Assembly (NCBI GenBank): GCA_022824945.1
Contig: JAJDYX010000018.1
Span: 62,001-126,000, forward strand
Length of the DNA: 64,000 nt
From: Candidatus Latescibacterota bacterium
GTDB taxonomy: Bacteria > Latescibacterota > UBA2968
Direction: 5' to 3'
The translations under genes were made by a program, and so were the position numbers. Each line of letters starts with the position of its first letter. Within the stretch, counting starts at the first letter, position 1. Shown here one piece after another: positions 27,217-36,817 of the stretch. The notes beneath the pieces were generated by a model. The model worked only from the letters and a program-made list of their open reading frames with translations. It had not been told where the DNA came from and did not search any database.

Positions 27217-27984
27217 TCAGGCCTGGTACAGGCTCTCTGTCGGGATGTCGGTGATCATTGCGTGGCCAGGAGTGTAGGATATCATGAATGGGAGCCTGGC
27301 CTGCTCGGCGACAATGCGGGGTGTGATGCCGCAAGCCCAATACAAGCGGTCCGTTCCTTCGGGTACTTCAAACGTGTGACCGTCCATGTTGACGTTCAGT
27401 TCTTCGATGCCAAGTTCGTCCGCATTGTTTTTTCCGATTGGAGCGCCGTGACACCCGGGGAAGTGGCTGGTGAACTCCCATACATCGTCGATCACAGCCG
27501 GGTCGAATGAGCGGATGGTGACGGCCATGTTGCCCGAGAAGGGTCCGACTGTTTCGCACGGGAGCGACGTGAGTTGGATGGTCGGTCCGAATGCGGCGGG
27601 GTAGCCTTTCTCGGTCAGGAGGCCGTCGAAGGAGACGCTCGATCCGATCAGAAAGGTAACGGTTCGGTCGTCGAACAGATCTACGATGTCCTGTCGCTGT
27701 TCGGTGACTTCGCCATCGCGTACGATGTCGTATGACCCCAGGTCGGTTCGGATGTCGAGGGCGCGTGCATACTCGGGGCAGTCCGTCTGACCGGGTTCCA
27801 TTTTAGCGATTAGCGGGCAGGGTTTCGGGTTGGCGCGACAGAATGCCTCGAAATCGTCGGCGTAGTCTGTGTCCAGAAAGGCGACGTTGACGCACAGGTA
27901 GCCGGGCAGGGCTCGGGATGCGAAACTTTCGAGTTCGTTGGCTCTGCAAGCGAGTCTGACGTCTAACGGTGTTTTGAATTTCAT
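27217..27984 (-). CDS. D-glutamate cyclase-like / putative hydro-lyase (DUF1445, YcsI family)
   Basis: This 255-residue protein resembles the DUF1445 family, which includes YcsI and the mitochondrial D-glutamate cyclase. Visible conserved stretches are LPGYLCVNVAFLD, DIVDLFDDRTVTFLIGSS with VSFDGLL, MAVTIRSF, HGAPIG and SYTPGHAMITDIP. The family is thought to work as lyases/cyclases on small acids such as D-glutamate. GGAGGG lies upstream of the ATG. It is embedded between sulfatases, with 31 bp and 46 bp gaps, which is unexpected for an amino-acid enzyme; an undescribed link to sulfated amino sugars or acids is possible but unproven. Confidence 0.8.
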   Translation of the reverse strand: MKFKTPLDVRLACRANELESFASRALPGYLCVNVAFLDTDYADDFEAFCRANPKPCPLIAKMEPGQTDCPEYARALDIRTDLGSYDIVRDGEVTEQRQDIVDLFDDRTVTFLIGSSVSFDGLLTEKGYPAAFGPTIQLTSLPCETVGPFSGNMAVTIRSFDPAVIDDVWEFTSHFPGCHGAPIGKNNADELGIEELNVNMDGHTFEVPEGTDRLYWACGITPRIVAEQARLPFMISYTPGHAMITDIPTESLYQA

Positions 27985-28015
27985 GTTGCGCCCTCCATTG
28001 AAACGCTGGCTCGTG

Positions 28016-29446
28016 TTAATACCTTCCGATGCGCTGGGGACCGGGGTCGGCGCATATAATGGTGTGGTCGAAATTTTGTTTTGTGAGTTGGTATTTCAGA
28101 TCTGCGTGGGATGGGTCTTCCCAGAGGTTGTGAAATTCATCGGGGTCTTCTTGTAGATCGTAGAGTTCGCCATAGTCGGCATCGTGGTAAACGACGAGTT
28201 TGTAGCGGTCGTTGCGAAACATCGTCGCCCAACAGGGTTTGTGTTTTTCCGAGGCATGAGGGGCGAATTTATCGACGACGTCGTAGTATTCACAGCGCAC
28301 GAATTCGTGGTGCGCGTGTCCGGGATGTTCGCCCGTGAGTATGGGGATGAGGGATTTGCCGTGTGTCCATTCGAGAGGGATGCCAGCGAGGTCGGCGAGA
28401 GTGGGCGCAATGTCTAAGAGCGCGATGAGGCCGTCGGCGCGTTGGCCCTGCAGAAAGGTGCCGGGCCAGGAGATGATGAGGGGAACCCGCACGAGGGCTT
28501 CGTAGAAGCGACAACCTTTGCCGGTGAGGCCGTGATCGCCGAGCATTTCGCCGTGGTCACTCGTGAAGATGACGACGGTGTTTTCGCGTTGGCCCGTGCG
28601 CTCAAGTGCATCGAGCATGCGGCCGACGTTTTCGTCGATGAGGGCGATCATGCCGTAGTAAGACGCTTTGTTGTGTTGTTCGCGGTCCCCGGGTGGGTTG
28701 CCTTCCTTGTCAGCAAAAAAGCGTTTGAGTCGCGTTTGTGTTTGCAGGTCGTTTTCGCAAAATAGCGGTGGTGGCAAGTCGGCTGGATTGTATTTGTGCG
28801 TGTCGGGCGCGTCAAAAGGTCCGTGCGGGTCAAAGGGGTTGACGCTCATGAGATAGGGGCCGTCGTGGGGGGATTCGATAAATTCAATGGCGCGATCCGC
28901 ACACCAGGTGGTCTGGTGGTGTTGGGGATTCATGTCGGGGCGATAGGTGCCATACGTACCGTCTTTTTTTCTTTGAAAGACGTCGCCGAGGTCTATGCCC
29001 TGTTCGGTGATCCAGTCGGTGTACTGGTTGCCAATTCCGATGCCCTGATTGTGTGAGTGGCTATACCAGAATTTGCGATATCCGTCGTCAACGCGTTGTT
29101 CTTCGCCGTTCCAGGCAGAGGCGAGGTGGAGTTTGCCCGATAAACCGCAATCGTATCCGGCATCGGCGAGGCGTTTGGTGATGAGTTGTACGCGTTCATT
29201 TGCCGGGAAATAGGCATTGCCATTGCGATTGCCGTGTACGGTGCTGGGATATAGCCCGGTGAGAAAGCTGGAGCGACTGGGCGTGCATATCGCGCTCTGG
29301 CAGTGGGCGTGTGTGAATGCTACGCCTTCAGCGCAGAGGCGGTCGAGGTTGGGCGTTTGGATGTGTTCATTGCCGAGGGCATGGATGGTGTCGTAGCGTT
29401 GTTGATCGGTGCAGATCCAGAGGATATTGGGGCGTTTTGATGTCAA
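28016..29446 (-). CDS. Sulfatase (CTPSR type), TTG start
   Basis: This 476-residue sulfatase begins NILWICTDQQRYDT, has CTPSR at Cys54, LSGKLHLAS for the Lys/His pair and TSDHGEMLGDHGL for the second metal site, a complete set. The long cap region contains NRNGNAYFPAN and WCADRAIEF. The start is a TTG at 29446 supported by GAGGAG 8 nt upstream, which itself overlaps the stop of the preceding sulfatase gene, so the two are translated in sequence. No signal peptide is visible, so the protein is probably cytoplasmic. Confidence 0.9.
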   Translation of the reverse strand: MTSKRPNILWICTDQQRYDTIHALGNEHIQTPNLDRLCAEGVAFTHAHCQSAICTPSRSSFLTGLYPSTVHGNRNGNAYFPANERVQLITKRLADAGYDCGLSGKLHLASAWNGEEQRVDDGYRKFWYSHSHNQGIGIGNQYTDWITEQGIDLGDVFQRKKDGTYGTYRPDMNPQHHQTTWCADRAIEFIESPHDGPYLMSVNPFDPHGPFDAPDTHKYNPADLPPPLFCENDLQTQTRLKRFFADKEGNPPGDREQHNKASYYGMIALIDENVGRMLDALERTGQRENTVVIFTSDHGEMLGDHGLTGKGCRFYEALVRVPLIISWPGTFLQGQRADGLIALLDIAPTLADLAGIPLEWTHGKSLIPILTGEHPGHAHHEFVRCEYYDVVDKFAPHASEKHKPCWATMFRNDRYKLVVYHDADYGELYDLQEDPDEFHNLWEDPSHADLKYQLTKQNFDHTIICADPGPQRIGRY

Positions 29447-29458
29447 TGGGTGATCTCC

Positions 29459-30880
29459 TCAATCGCGCGCGCCTCTGATGACGCGGCCATTGTCGATCCA
29501 GTGATCGCGGTAAAAGGTAATGGGTTCAAAGGTGTCGTTTAGTGCGTTCATGCGCGTCCGAATCTTGTCGCGGTAATGCTGGATTGTTCTGGCGTGGTCA
29601 GGGCTGCTGGCGAGATTGTGCAATTGAAGCGGGTCTTCGCAGTGATTGTAGAGGGATTCTCGATGTTTTTCAATGGCATAGGTATATTGTTTGTCGCGCA
29701 AAGCACGCCATTCAAAGCCGTCGTCCCAATCGACACTGGGACCCATGCCCTGTAAGAATGCGGCTTCGGGTTCTTTTCCACGCTGACCAAATGCGCAATG
29801 CGAAAGGTCAAATCCATCGATACCATCGGGGATATCGACGTCTATAAGTGAGAGCAGCGTGGGCATGATATCGGGTGTGTTGAGGCAGGCATCGCTTTCG
29901 GATTTGGGTGCGATGCGGTTGGGCCAGCGCATGAGAAAGGGGACGCGAGCGGCTTCTTCATAGTAGATGTTTTTCTGAACGCGACCGTGTGCGCCAAACA
30001 TTTCGCCGTGGTCTGATGTGAAGACGACGAGGGTATCGTGCGCGAGGTTGAATCTGTCTATCGCGTCTAAAATTCGGCCCACGTTCCAGTCGAGGTTGGC
30101 AGTCATAGCGGCATAGATTCTTTGCCATTCAACGAGGTTGGGTTTGACGGATTTCATCCACCAATCGCGGTCGTACCATGCGTGCCAGTATTCTCCCGAT
30201 CCGTCCCGGTAATTTGGCGGCAGATCAAAGGCCATGTCTTTGAAGTGCATACCCCATTCTTCGGGGACGTTGTCCCAGTTCCAGGGCTGGTGAGGTGTGC
30301 CATAAGAGACGAAGAGGGCGAAGGGGTCTGGATTTTCGCTCGCGTTTTCGAGATAGGAGATGGCGAGGTCGGTCATGGCATCGGGTTCATAGGCAGGTAT
30401 GTCGATGCGTTCAAATTTGTCTTCGTAATAAAATCCCTTGTAATAGCTGTGGTTGAAGTTGTAGGCTGCCCAATAGTGGTCAAATCCCAATCGGTCTGGG
30501 CCTGGGGGCACGAATTGATTGGCGGGATTCTTGTGAAAATCTCCGGCCTGTTTATAAACTTTGCCTTCGGTTGCGTAAATGTGCCATTTGCCGATGTAGG
30601 CACAATTCACGCCGTTCCGCGTCAATGTGCCGGCAAGCGTTGGCAGATCGGTGCGGGCGCCTAATTCGTTCATGACGTAGCCATTGGTGGTGGGATAACA
30701 GCCCGTAAAGAGGGATGCGCGATGCGGGCTGCACACGGGATAGACCGAGGTGGCGTTGACAAAGTTGATGCCTTCATAAGATAGGCGGTCGATATTGGGG
30801 GTGTGGGCGCGGTTGTCGCCCATATAGCCACAGGATTGCGGGCGGAGTTGATCGGCGAAGATGTAGAGCAGGTTGGGCAT
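29459..30880 (-). CDS. Sulfatase (CSPHR type)
   Basis: This 473-residue sulfatase starts MPNLLYIFADQLRPQ, with the metal Asp in FADQ, and has CSPHR at Cys50, a valid C-x-P-x-R site. IGKWHIYA carries the Lys and His, and TSDHGEMFGAHGR the second metal site. There is no signal peptide. The start codon is ATG at 30880, 3 bp after the isomerase stop, with no clear ribosome-binding site, so translation may depend on coupling. It is the second gene of the isomerase-led operon. Confidence 0.9.
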   Translation of the reverse strand: MPNLLYIFADQLRPQSCGYMGDNRAHTPNIDRLSYEGINFVNATSVYPVCSPHRASLFTGCYPTTNGYVMNELGARTDLPTLAGTLTRNGVNCAYIGKWHIYATEGKVYKQAGDFHKNPANQFVPPGPDRLGFDHYWAAYNFNHSYYKGFYYEDKFERIDIPAYEPDAMTDLAISYLENASENPDPFALFVSYGTPHQPWNWDNVPEEWGMHFKDMAFDLPPNYRDGSGEYWHAWYDRDWWMKSVKPNLVEWQRIYAAMTANLDWNVGRILDAIDRFNLAHDTLVVFTSDHGEMFGAHGRVQKNIYYEEAARVPFLMRWPNRIAPKSESDACLNTPDIMPTLLSLIDVDIPDGIDGFDLSHCAFGQRGKEPEAAFLQGMGPSVDWDDGFEWRALRDKQYTYAIEKHRESLYNHCEDPLQLHNLASSPDHARTIQHYRDKIRTRMNALNDTFEPITFYRDHWIDNGRVIRGARD

Positions 30881-30883
30881 AGA

Positions 30884-31720
30884 TTACGCGCTTTCGTGTT
30901 CTGCTCGCATTGCGTTGAAGAATCGCACATCGATCCGCGCCAGGTCAATTACGGTTTCTATCGGCTCGCCGCTGTATTCGCTGTGGAAGCTCACGGGGCC
31001 TTCAAAGTTCAATCGGTCCAGTGTTTTTACGACTGCGGGCCAATCGCCAAATCCCTGTCCCAGTCGCATTGTTCCGCCCGTGGGCGTGCCCTGTACGGTT
31101 CGTCCCAGAGGTCGCTGGCGAATCAGGTCTTTGAATGCCAGGACCGAGAGGTACCCGCGCACGATATCCAGTGCCATTTCTATGGGTTCGCCACATATCG
31201 ACAGGTGTCCCGGGTCGGAAAACACGCCGATGTGCTCGGGGTTGAATCCCTTGACCACGTTCATGACGGCACACGAATTTAATCCCATTGATTTGCCCGA
31301 GTGGTTGTGTACTACGGTTTTTACGCCGTGTTTTTCCGATAATTTCTCAAAGCCTTCCATCCAGCCACGGATTTCATCCAACTGATCCCAATAGTGTTTC
31401 GCATCCGACCAGTGCCAGTAGCCCAGTTTCACATGCGCCACGCCGGCTTCGCCCAGTGCGCCGTAATAACGCTCGGTGTAATCCATATCCGGGCGATTAA
31501 AATCACCGGGAGCTGTTACGAGTGGAATGCACAGGCCCGCTGCTTCAAACTGTTTGGCGGCTTCGGGCAGTGCTTTGTCGATATTGTCTGGGTTTACCGG
31601 ATATCCTTCTCGCACACACAAATCCGCGCCCTGTACGCCTACAGATTGAAGTGACTCAATAATTTCGGAAACGTCCAGGCCTTCGAGGTGCTTCGTGAAC
31701 ATGATGTACGTGAGCTTCAT
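30884..31720 (-). CDS. Sugar phosphate isomerase/epimerase (xylose-isomerase-like TIM barrel), head of the sulfatase operon
   Basis: This 278-residue TIM-barrel protein has the AP_endonuc_2-type layout: KLTYIMFTKHLEG, GVQGADLCVREG, VKLGYWHW, TVVHNHSGKSMGL, HIGVFSDPGHLSICG, LAFKDLIRQRP, LGQGFGDWPAVVKTL and VSFHSEY. The acidic and His residues in these strands bind a divalent metal. Members isomerise or epimerise sugars or remove water from inosose. The ATG at 31720 has AAAGGA upstream; the longer frame to 31792 lacks one. It leads four genes with gaps of 3-46 bp, so its product and the sulfatases probably act in one pathway. Confidence 0.87.
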   Translation of the reverse strand: MKLTYIMFTKHLEGLDVSEIIESLQSVGVQGADLCVREGYPVNPDNIDKALPEAAKQFEAAGLCIPLVTAPGDFNRPDMDYTERYYGALGEAGVAHVKLGYWHWSDAKHYWDQLDEIRGWMEGFEKLSEKHGVKTVVHNHSGKSMGLNSCAVMNVVKGFNPEHIGVFSDPGHLSICGEPIEMALDIVRGYLSVLAFKDLIRQRPLGRTVQGTPTGGTMRLGQGFGDWPAVVKTLDRLNFEGPVSFHSEYSGEPIETVIDLARIDVRFFNAMRAEHESA

Positions 31721-31814
31721 TTTCTTTCCTTTCTCTGGTGTCGTTTGTATTTGTGAGCACTTCAGGATACGCAATTGTGCGTCGAAAATCAATGGTGAGT
31801 TGAAAGCTCAAATC

Positions 31815-31842
31815 TTGACATGCTGTGAAAAATGTATATATT
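31815..31842 (+). promoter_or_regulatory. Candidate promoter of the DUF4143 ATPase gene
   Basis: TTGACA (31815-31820), 16-nt spacer and TATATT (31837-31842), 41 bp before the start codon. Confidence 0.6.
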
Positions 31843-31882
31843 GTCGTCAAATTGTTGTGAAAAATGACGATAAGGTAGTCAA

Positions 31883-33034
31883 ATGACAATTCCACGTATT
31901 TTTGAGGCACCTAAAAAAAGCTTTTTTCTTTTGGGTCCACGCGGTGTTGGAAAAAGCACGTATTTGCGAATCGCTTTTCCCAATGCTTACGTCATCAATT
32001 TGCTCGCCGAAGATATTTACCAGCGTCTGCTTGCAAATCCGGGCCTCCTATCTGCCGAACTTCGGGCTGTGCCCGGCGACCGCTGGGTGGTTTTAGACGA
32101 AATACAGAGATTGCCTGCGTTGCTCAATGAAGTACACCGTTTTATTGAGGAAAAGGGTCTGCGTTTTGTGTTATGCGGATCGAGTGCGAGAAAGCTCAAA
32201 CGGGCAGGTGTCAATCTGCTTGCCGGTCGTGCCCTGTATCGCGCAATGCACCCCTTTATTCCCGAGGAATTGGGAGAGCGATTCGCACTCAACGATGCTT
32301 TGCAACACGGTTTGTTACCCATTGTATGGGATTCAGAGGATAGAGCAGAGACGCTGACTGCCTATACACAGATGTATCTCAAAGAAGAGATTCAAGCTGA
32401 GGCTCTGGTGCGCAACCTTCCGGGATTCGCGCGTTTTCTGCCGATTGCAGCGCTTTTTCACGGGCAAACCCTGAATGTGGCCAATATTGCGAGAGAAGCT
32501 CAGGTTGCACGCACGACTGTGACGGGTTATCTGGATATCCTGGAGGAAACGCTTCTCTGCTTTCAACTTCCGGCTTATGAAACCAGATTGCGCGTGCGCG
32601 AACGCAAATTGCCCAAATGGTACTGGTGTGATCCCGGTATTGTGCGCGCTATGAAAAGGGTTACGACGTCCCCAACACCGGAGGAACGCGGTGCTCTGTT
32701 CGAAGGGCTGATTGCACAGTTGATTCGATCCTACAAAGACTATCGCAATTTGTGTGACGAATACTTCTACTGGGCAACAGCTGCACAGACTCAAACAGAA
32801 GTCGATTTTCTGCTCAAACGCGCGGGAGAATTTGTCGCAATTGAGGTCAAGTCCGGTGGCACATTTTCAGAAGCATGGTGCAAGGGATTGAGAGCGCTGT
32901 CCGACCTGAAGGGTTTGTGCAGACGCATTGTCGTCTATCCCGAAGGGCCTGAATTGCAAACTACAGATGGTATTGAGATTCTTCCTTTTTCACAGTTTTC
33001 CGACCTGTTGGCCACCGATGCCTTGTGGCCCTGA
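31883..33034 (+). CDS. AAA-type ATPase with C-terminal DUF4143
   Basis: This 383-residue protein has Walker A GPRGVGKSTYL (residues about 18-28), Walker B WVVLDEIQRLPALL, and LCGSSARKLKRAGVNLLAGRA, the signature of the ATP-binding/DUF4143 family. The C-terminus contains EVDFLLKRAGEFVAIEVKSG, a D/E...ExK pattern typical of a PD-(D/E)xK nuclease-like fold. Such proteins are found scattered in many genomes, often as mobile or toxin-like elements; their role is unknown. A good promoter precedes it. It ends 21 bp before the RND gene, where a membrane-fusion partner would be expected. Confidence 0.85.
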   Translation: MTIPRIFEAPKKSFFLLGPRGVGKSTYLRIAFPNAYVINLLAEDIYQRLLANPGLLSAELRAVPGDRWVVLDEIQRLPALLNEVHRFIEEKGLRFVLCGSSARKLKRAGVNLLAGRALYRAMHPFIPEELGERFALNDALQHGLLPIVWDSEDRAETLTAYTQMYLKEEIQAEALVRNLPGFARFLPIAALFHGQTLNVANIAREAQVARTTVTGYLDILEETLLCFQLPAYETRLRVRERKLPKWYWCDPGIVRAMKRVTTSPTPEERGALFEGLIAQLIRSYKDYRNLCDEYFYWATAAQTQTEVDFLLKRAGEFVAIEVKSGGTFSEAWCKGLRALSDLKGLCRRIVVYPEGPELQTTDGIEILPFSQFSDLLATDALWP

Positions 33035-33055
33035 TCGCTAAATGAAAAATAAGCC

Positions 33056-36000
33056 ATGAAACTCAGTCGCTTTGCCATTTTTAAACCCATCAGTACAATT
33101 ATGATCGCACTTAGTCTCGTGGTGATGGGTTTTATTTCCCTGTTCAAGTTGCCGCTCGAATATTTGCCCAGCGTCACGTTTCCGGTCCTTTTTGTGTCTA
33201 TCCGGTATCCCTCTTCGTCCCCTGAGGAAATTGAACGGTTTATCACGCGACCAGTTGAAGAGATATTGGGCACTATGCCCGGCATTGAAAATATGGGATC
33301 CACATCCAATGAGTCTTCTTCGACCATTCGCCTGGAATTTGCAATGGATGCGGATATGGATCTCGTCGGTATTCATTTGCGCGACAGGCTCGATCAGGTT
33401 CGCGCAGATTTGCCCGATGACGTGGATTATATTGGGATTAAAAGTTTCGATACCGAAGATATTCCGGCTCTCGAATATACTGTTTCGTGGCTCGGTGAAG
33501 ATCCAGAGGATCTCCTCGTGGTTTATAACCAGCGCCTGTTGCCGCGATTGCAGCGGCTCGATGGCGTGGCGAGTGTTGAATTGAGGGGGTTACAGCAGAA
33601 AGATCTCCTCGTCGAGGTCGATCAGCGTGCTCTGATCGCGCACAAATTGGATTTTCGCACGATTAATCGCGCGCTTCGCAGAAATAATATCAATATCTCG
33701 GCGGGTTATGTCACCGATGGCGACAGGCGATTCGCTGTGCGAAGTGTGGGCGAGTTTGAGACCGTTGACCAGATTCGCAATCTGCCCATTCGCCCAAATC
33801 TGGCACTGTCCGATGTCGCATCGGTTACTTACGATTATCCCCCCGCTCGTCGATTTGATCGCCTCGATGGCATCCCTTCTCTTTATCTTTCTGTGCATAA
33901 GTCTTCAACTGCAAATATGGTCGATGTTTGCAAGCGCGCCCGCGAAGAACTCGTCCGCATCAATGAAGAGGTCGGCAACGATAATCTTCGAATGCTTCTG
34001 GTTCGAGACCAGTCAACAGCTGTTATTGCCAGTATAACCAGCCTCAGCCAATCGGCGATTATGGGCGGTCTCTTAGCCGTTATTGCCATTTTCGTTTTTC
34101 TCCGCAACTTCCGCAGTACGCTTATCATTGGCTCCGCCATTCCAATTAGCGCGCTCACGGTGTTTCTCATGATGTATTTTCTGCGGCAATCGGGTACTGA
34201 TATCACTTTGAATTTGATTTCGATGATGGGTCTGATGGTTGCTATTGGGATGCTCGTGGATCCCGCAGTTGTGGCTCTGGAGAATATTTTCCGCAAATGT
34301 TTTGATGAGGGTCAGGATGCCACACAGGCAGCGCTTGAGGGCAGCGAGGAAATTGGTCTCCCGGTTCTGGCTGCTACGCTTACTACTGTGTGTGTATTTG
34401 TTCCGGTCATTTTTGTGGCTGATTCGAGTACTTCGCTCTTTATGCGGCAATTCTCTGTGACAGTTGTCGTGTCTGTTATTGCGTCGTTTTGTGTCGCGCT
34501 TTCCCTGATCCCGTTGGCTGCATCTCGCGCTTTCAATACAGGTGGTCAAACTTTCGATCGCATTCTCAAAAGTATTTTGGTGCTCGCGGCCATTGTCGGG
34601 GTGGGCGCGTATATATATTATACGGATTTTAGTAAGATTGATTACGCTGGTTTGTGGGACACAATTACGAGTACTATCGCTGCTCTGCCTTTGTTTGCCA
34701 AAATTGGTTTTCCCGCGGCAATTGCACTGACGATTTTTCTGTATTTTCGTTACCGCGCTATTGGTGCCAAAGCCTTTTATGCGAGGGTGGTCGCCAATAC
34801 TTTGCACTATCGCTGGGCAACGCTATCCGTTGCATGCGTTCTTCTCTTTTTGGGGAACCACATCTACGGCAAAATAGAACAAGAACCCTTCCGCTATCAA
34901 CCCACCCGCGCGATCAGATTGACAGTGGAGATGCCTCGTACGTACGACTTGGAGCAGGCGAGTAATACGTTCAAAATAGCCGAAGATATGCTCATTCCTA
35001 TGAAAGAAGAACTCGACATAGAGGCGATTGCGACGAAGTTCAATACGGGTAATCGCCAGGGAAAGAGAAATGCACTTTTGACTATTTATCTCACGCCTGC
35101 AGAAGAGAGCAAGTTGACGACAGACGAGGTTCAGCACAGGATCATCGCGCTTCTTCCAAAGGATATTCCCGGTGTGCGTTTCAGATCTCGCGGGGGCAAG
35201 TCAGGCGGGACTGCGGGGGTGGGTGTTGAACTCAAAGGGCGGAAGCAGGAAATCCTGGAGGTTCTGGCCGAGGATATTGAAATGAGTATGCAAGGGATGC
35301 CCGGCGTTCACGAGATCGAGACCAGCCTTGAGACGGGTATGGAAGAGATCCGCGTGGTTGTAAATCGCGAACGGGCGCAGCGGTATGGCATTTCTCCGCG
35401 CGATATTGCTACGAATATCGCTTCGGCACTCGGGTCGCGCGGAGCTTCACACTTCAAAACACCCGAGGGCGAAATCGATATTACCGTTCAACTCCGCGAA
35501 GAAGATCGCGCTACTCTCGAGCAGATCAAAACAACGGCGTTTGAAAGCGATAAGGGCGGTATGGTCACTTTCTCGAGTTTGGCGGATTTTAATCTCATAC
35601 AAGGACCCAATGCCATTTCGCGCGAAGATCGTATGCCCACGCTAACTGTTTTTGCCAATACAGAGCAAAAAGCAGTATTCAGCGTGGGACAGATTATGAA
35701 AGCGCGCATGGAAGATGTGCCCTTGCCCAAAGGATATACCTATCAGATGGACCGCCGCTTCACGTCTATGAATGCAGAACAGGATCAGGATTTTGAGACG
35801 ATGATTTTTGCGCTGATTCTCATTTATATTATTATGGCTTCGCTCTTTGAGTCCTACGTTCATCCGCTCACCATTATGTTCTGCATTTTCTTTGCTTTCA
35901 TCGGCGTGGCACTCGGTCTCTACACTTTCAAGATCGCTATGGATAGCAATGCGAAGTACGGCCTTCTGGTACTTTTTGGCATTGTGGTGAATAATGGCAT

Positions 36001-36325
36001 TGTCCTGGTCGATCATATCAACAGGTACCGAAAACAGGGGCTTGTTCGCCGCGATGCCATTATCCGCGGTGGGCAAGACCGCTTGCGCCCGATTATGATG
36101 ACGGCCACGACCACCATCATTGGCCTGATGCCGCTGGTTATTCCAATGCTTTTTGGCCATGCCGAAGGCACAGCCCGCCGCTGGGGTCCCATCGGTCTGG
36201 TCGTCGTATCGGGATTGTCCATTTCAACAATTCTGACGCTTGTTCTCCTGCCTACCATGTATTCCCTGATGGATGACCTCTCCCAATTTACCAAACGCGT
36301 TGTCGCAGTGGCTCGTGCGCGGTAG
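33056..36325 (+). CDS. RND-family efflux transporter (HAE/AcrB-like), variant proton relay
   Basis: This 1089-residue inner-membrane pump has the RND halves: IFKPISTIMIALSLVVMGF at the N-terminus and porter domains containing SVTFPVLFVSIRYPSSSPEE. The helix-4 motif reads GMLVDPAVVALEN; AcrB has LVDDAIVVVEN, so the second Asp is Pro here. Helix 10 has FGIVVNNGIVLVDHINRYR with Asn instead of Lys. Two extra hydrophobic segments (residues about 500-521 and 547-567) lie between the halves, making the protein longer than usual. No fusion protein or outer-membrane channel is adjacent. The start lacks a clear ribosome-binding site. Confidence 0.92.
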   Translation: MKLSRFAIFKPISTIMIALSLVVMGFISLFKLPLEYLPSVTFPVLFVSIRYPSSSPEEIERFITRPVEEILGTMPGIENMGSTSNESSSTIRLEFAMDADMDLVGIHLRDRLDQVRADLPDDVDYIGIKSFDTEDIPALEYTVSWLGEDPEDLLVVYNQRLLPRLQRLDGVASVELRGLQQKDLLVEVDQRALIAHKLDFRTINRALRRNNINISAGYVTDGDRRFAVRSVGEFETVDQIRNLPIRPNLALSDVASVTYDYPPARRFDRLDGIPSLYLSVHKSSTANMVDVCKRAREELVRINEEVGNDNLRMLLVRDQSTAVIASITSLSQSAIMGGLLAVIAIFVFLRNFRSTLIIGSAIPISALTVFLMMYFLRQSGTDITLNLISMMGLMVAIGMLVDPAVVALENIFRKCFDEGQDATQAALEGSEEIGLPVLAATLTTVCVFVPVIFVADSSTSLFMRQFSVTVVVSVIASFCVALSLIPLAASRAFNTGGQTFDRILKSILVLAAIVGVGAYIYYTDFSKIDYAGLWDTITSTIAALPLFAKIGFPAAIALTIFLYFRYRAIGAKAFYARVVANTLHYRWATLSVACVLLFLGNHIYGKIEQEPFRYQPTRAIRLTVEMPRTYDLEQASNTFKIAEDMLIPMKEELDIEAIATKFNTGNRQGKRNALLTIYLTPAEESKLTTDEVQHRIIALLPKDIPGVRFRSRGGKSGGTAGVGVELKGRKQEILEVLAEDIEMSMQGMPGVHEIETSLETGMEEIRVVVNRERAQRYGISPRDIATNIASALGSRGASHFKTPEGEIDITVQLREEDRATLEQIKTTAFESDKGGMVTFSSLADFNLIQGPNAISREDRMPTLTVFANTEQKAVFSVGQIMKARMEDVPLPKGYTYQMDRRFTSMNAEQDQDFETMIFALILIYIIMASLFESYVHPLTIMFCIFFAFIGVALGLYTFKIAMDSNAKYGLLVLFGIVVNNGIVLVDHINRYRKQGLVRRDAIIRGGQDRLRPIMMTATTTIIGLMPLVIPMLFGHAEGTARRWGPIGLVVVSGLSISTILTLVLLPTMYSLMDDLSQFTKRVVAVARAR

Positions 36326-36328
36326 AAT

Positions 36329-36658
36329 TCACAGCCCAATCTCCTCCTTGATCAGGGTCCACGCTTTTCCTCCGCCAGCGTCCAATTCCCGTTCTGCCTC
36401 AGCAATGTCTTCTATGACTTCTGGCTCTAAATTGAGCAAAGCAGTTTCACGCCATTCGGCGAGAAAAGTCGAAAGTTCCGCGGCATCTTTTTCCTTTTTT
36501 GATATCTGTGTTATCAGGGTGAGCAATTTTGCGAAAAACTCGACAAGCTCCTCGGTTTCCAACCACTTGAGCCAATCAAAGGATTTGGAAGTCGCTATAG
36601 ATTTGACGAGTAATTGGTCATCCAGAAGGTGTCCAACGACAAGTTTGGGATTTTTCAT
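36329..36658 (-). CDS. Hypothetical helical protein, 109 residues
   Basis: This protein is not recognised. It is predicted to be almost all helix and acidic overall, with FAKLLTLITQISKKEKDAAELS in the middle and EPEVIEDIAEAEREL near the end. GGAGG lies 5 nt before the ATG, so it is probably a real gene. It converges on the RND transporter gene, 3 bp apart. A perfect palindrome at 36793-36817 lies upstream of its start and could be its operator. Confidence 0.65.
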   Translation of the reverse strand: MKNPKLVVGHLLDDQLLVKSIATSKSFDWLKWLETEELVEFFAKLLTLITQISKKEKDAAELSTFLAEWRETALLNLEPEVIEDIAEAERELDAGGGKAWTLIKEEIGL

Positions 36659-36792
36659 CTAAACCTCCGTCATATCGCAGAATACGTTTCTTTTATACAT
36701 AACTCTATCCGGAGTCACATGCTGATAGGGTACACACCGAAACGGGTCAAGTCCATTCTGTAGTCCATTTTCTTTTTTATGGTTTATCTCCA

Positions 36793-36817
36793 ATTTCTTA
36801 CACGTTGTGTAAGAAAT
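36793..36817. promoter_or_regulatory. Perfect inverted repeat, operator-like
   Basis: Arms 36793-36803 (atttcttacac) and 36807-36817 (gtgtaagaaat) with a 3-nt centre are perfect 11-bp complements. There is no U-tract on either strand, so it reads as a dimeric regulator site upstream of the 109-residue gene. Confidence 0.5.
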
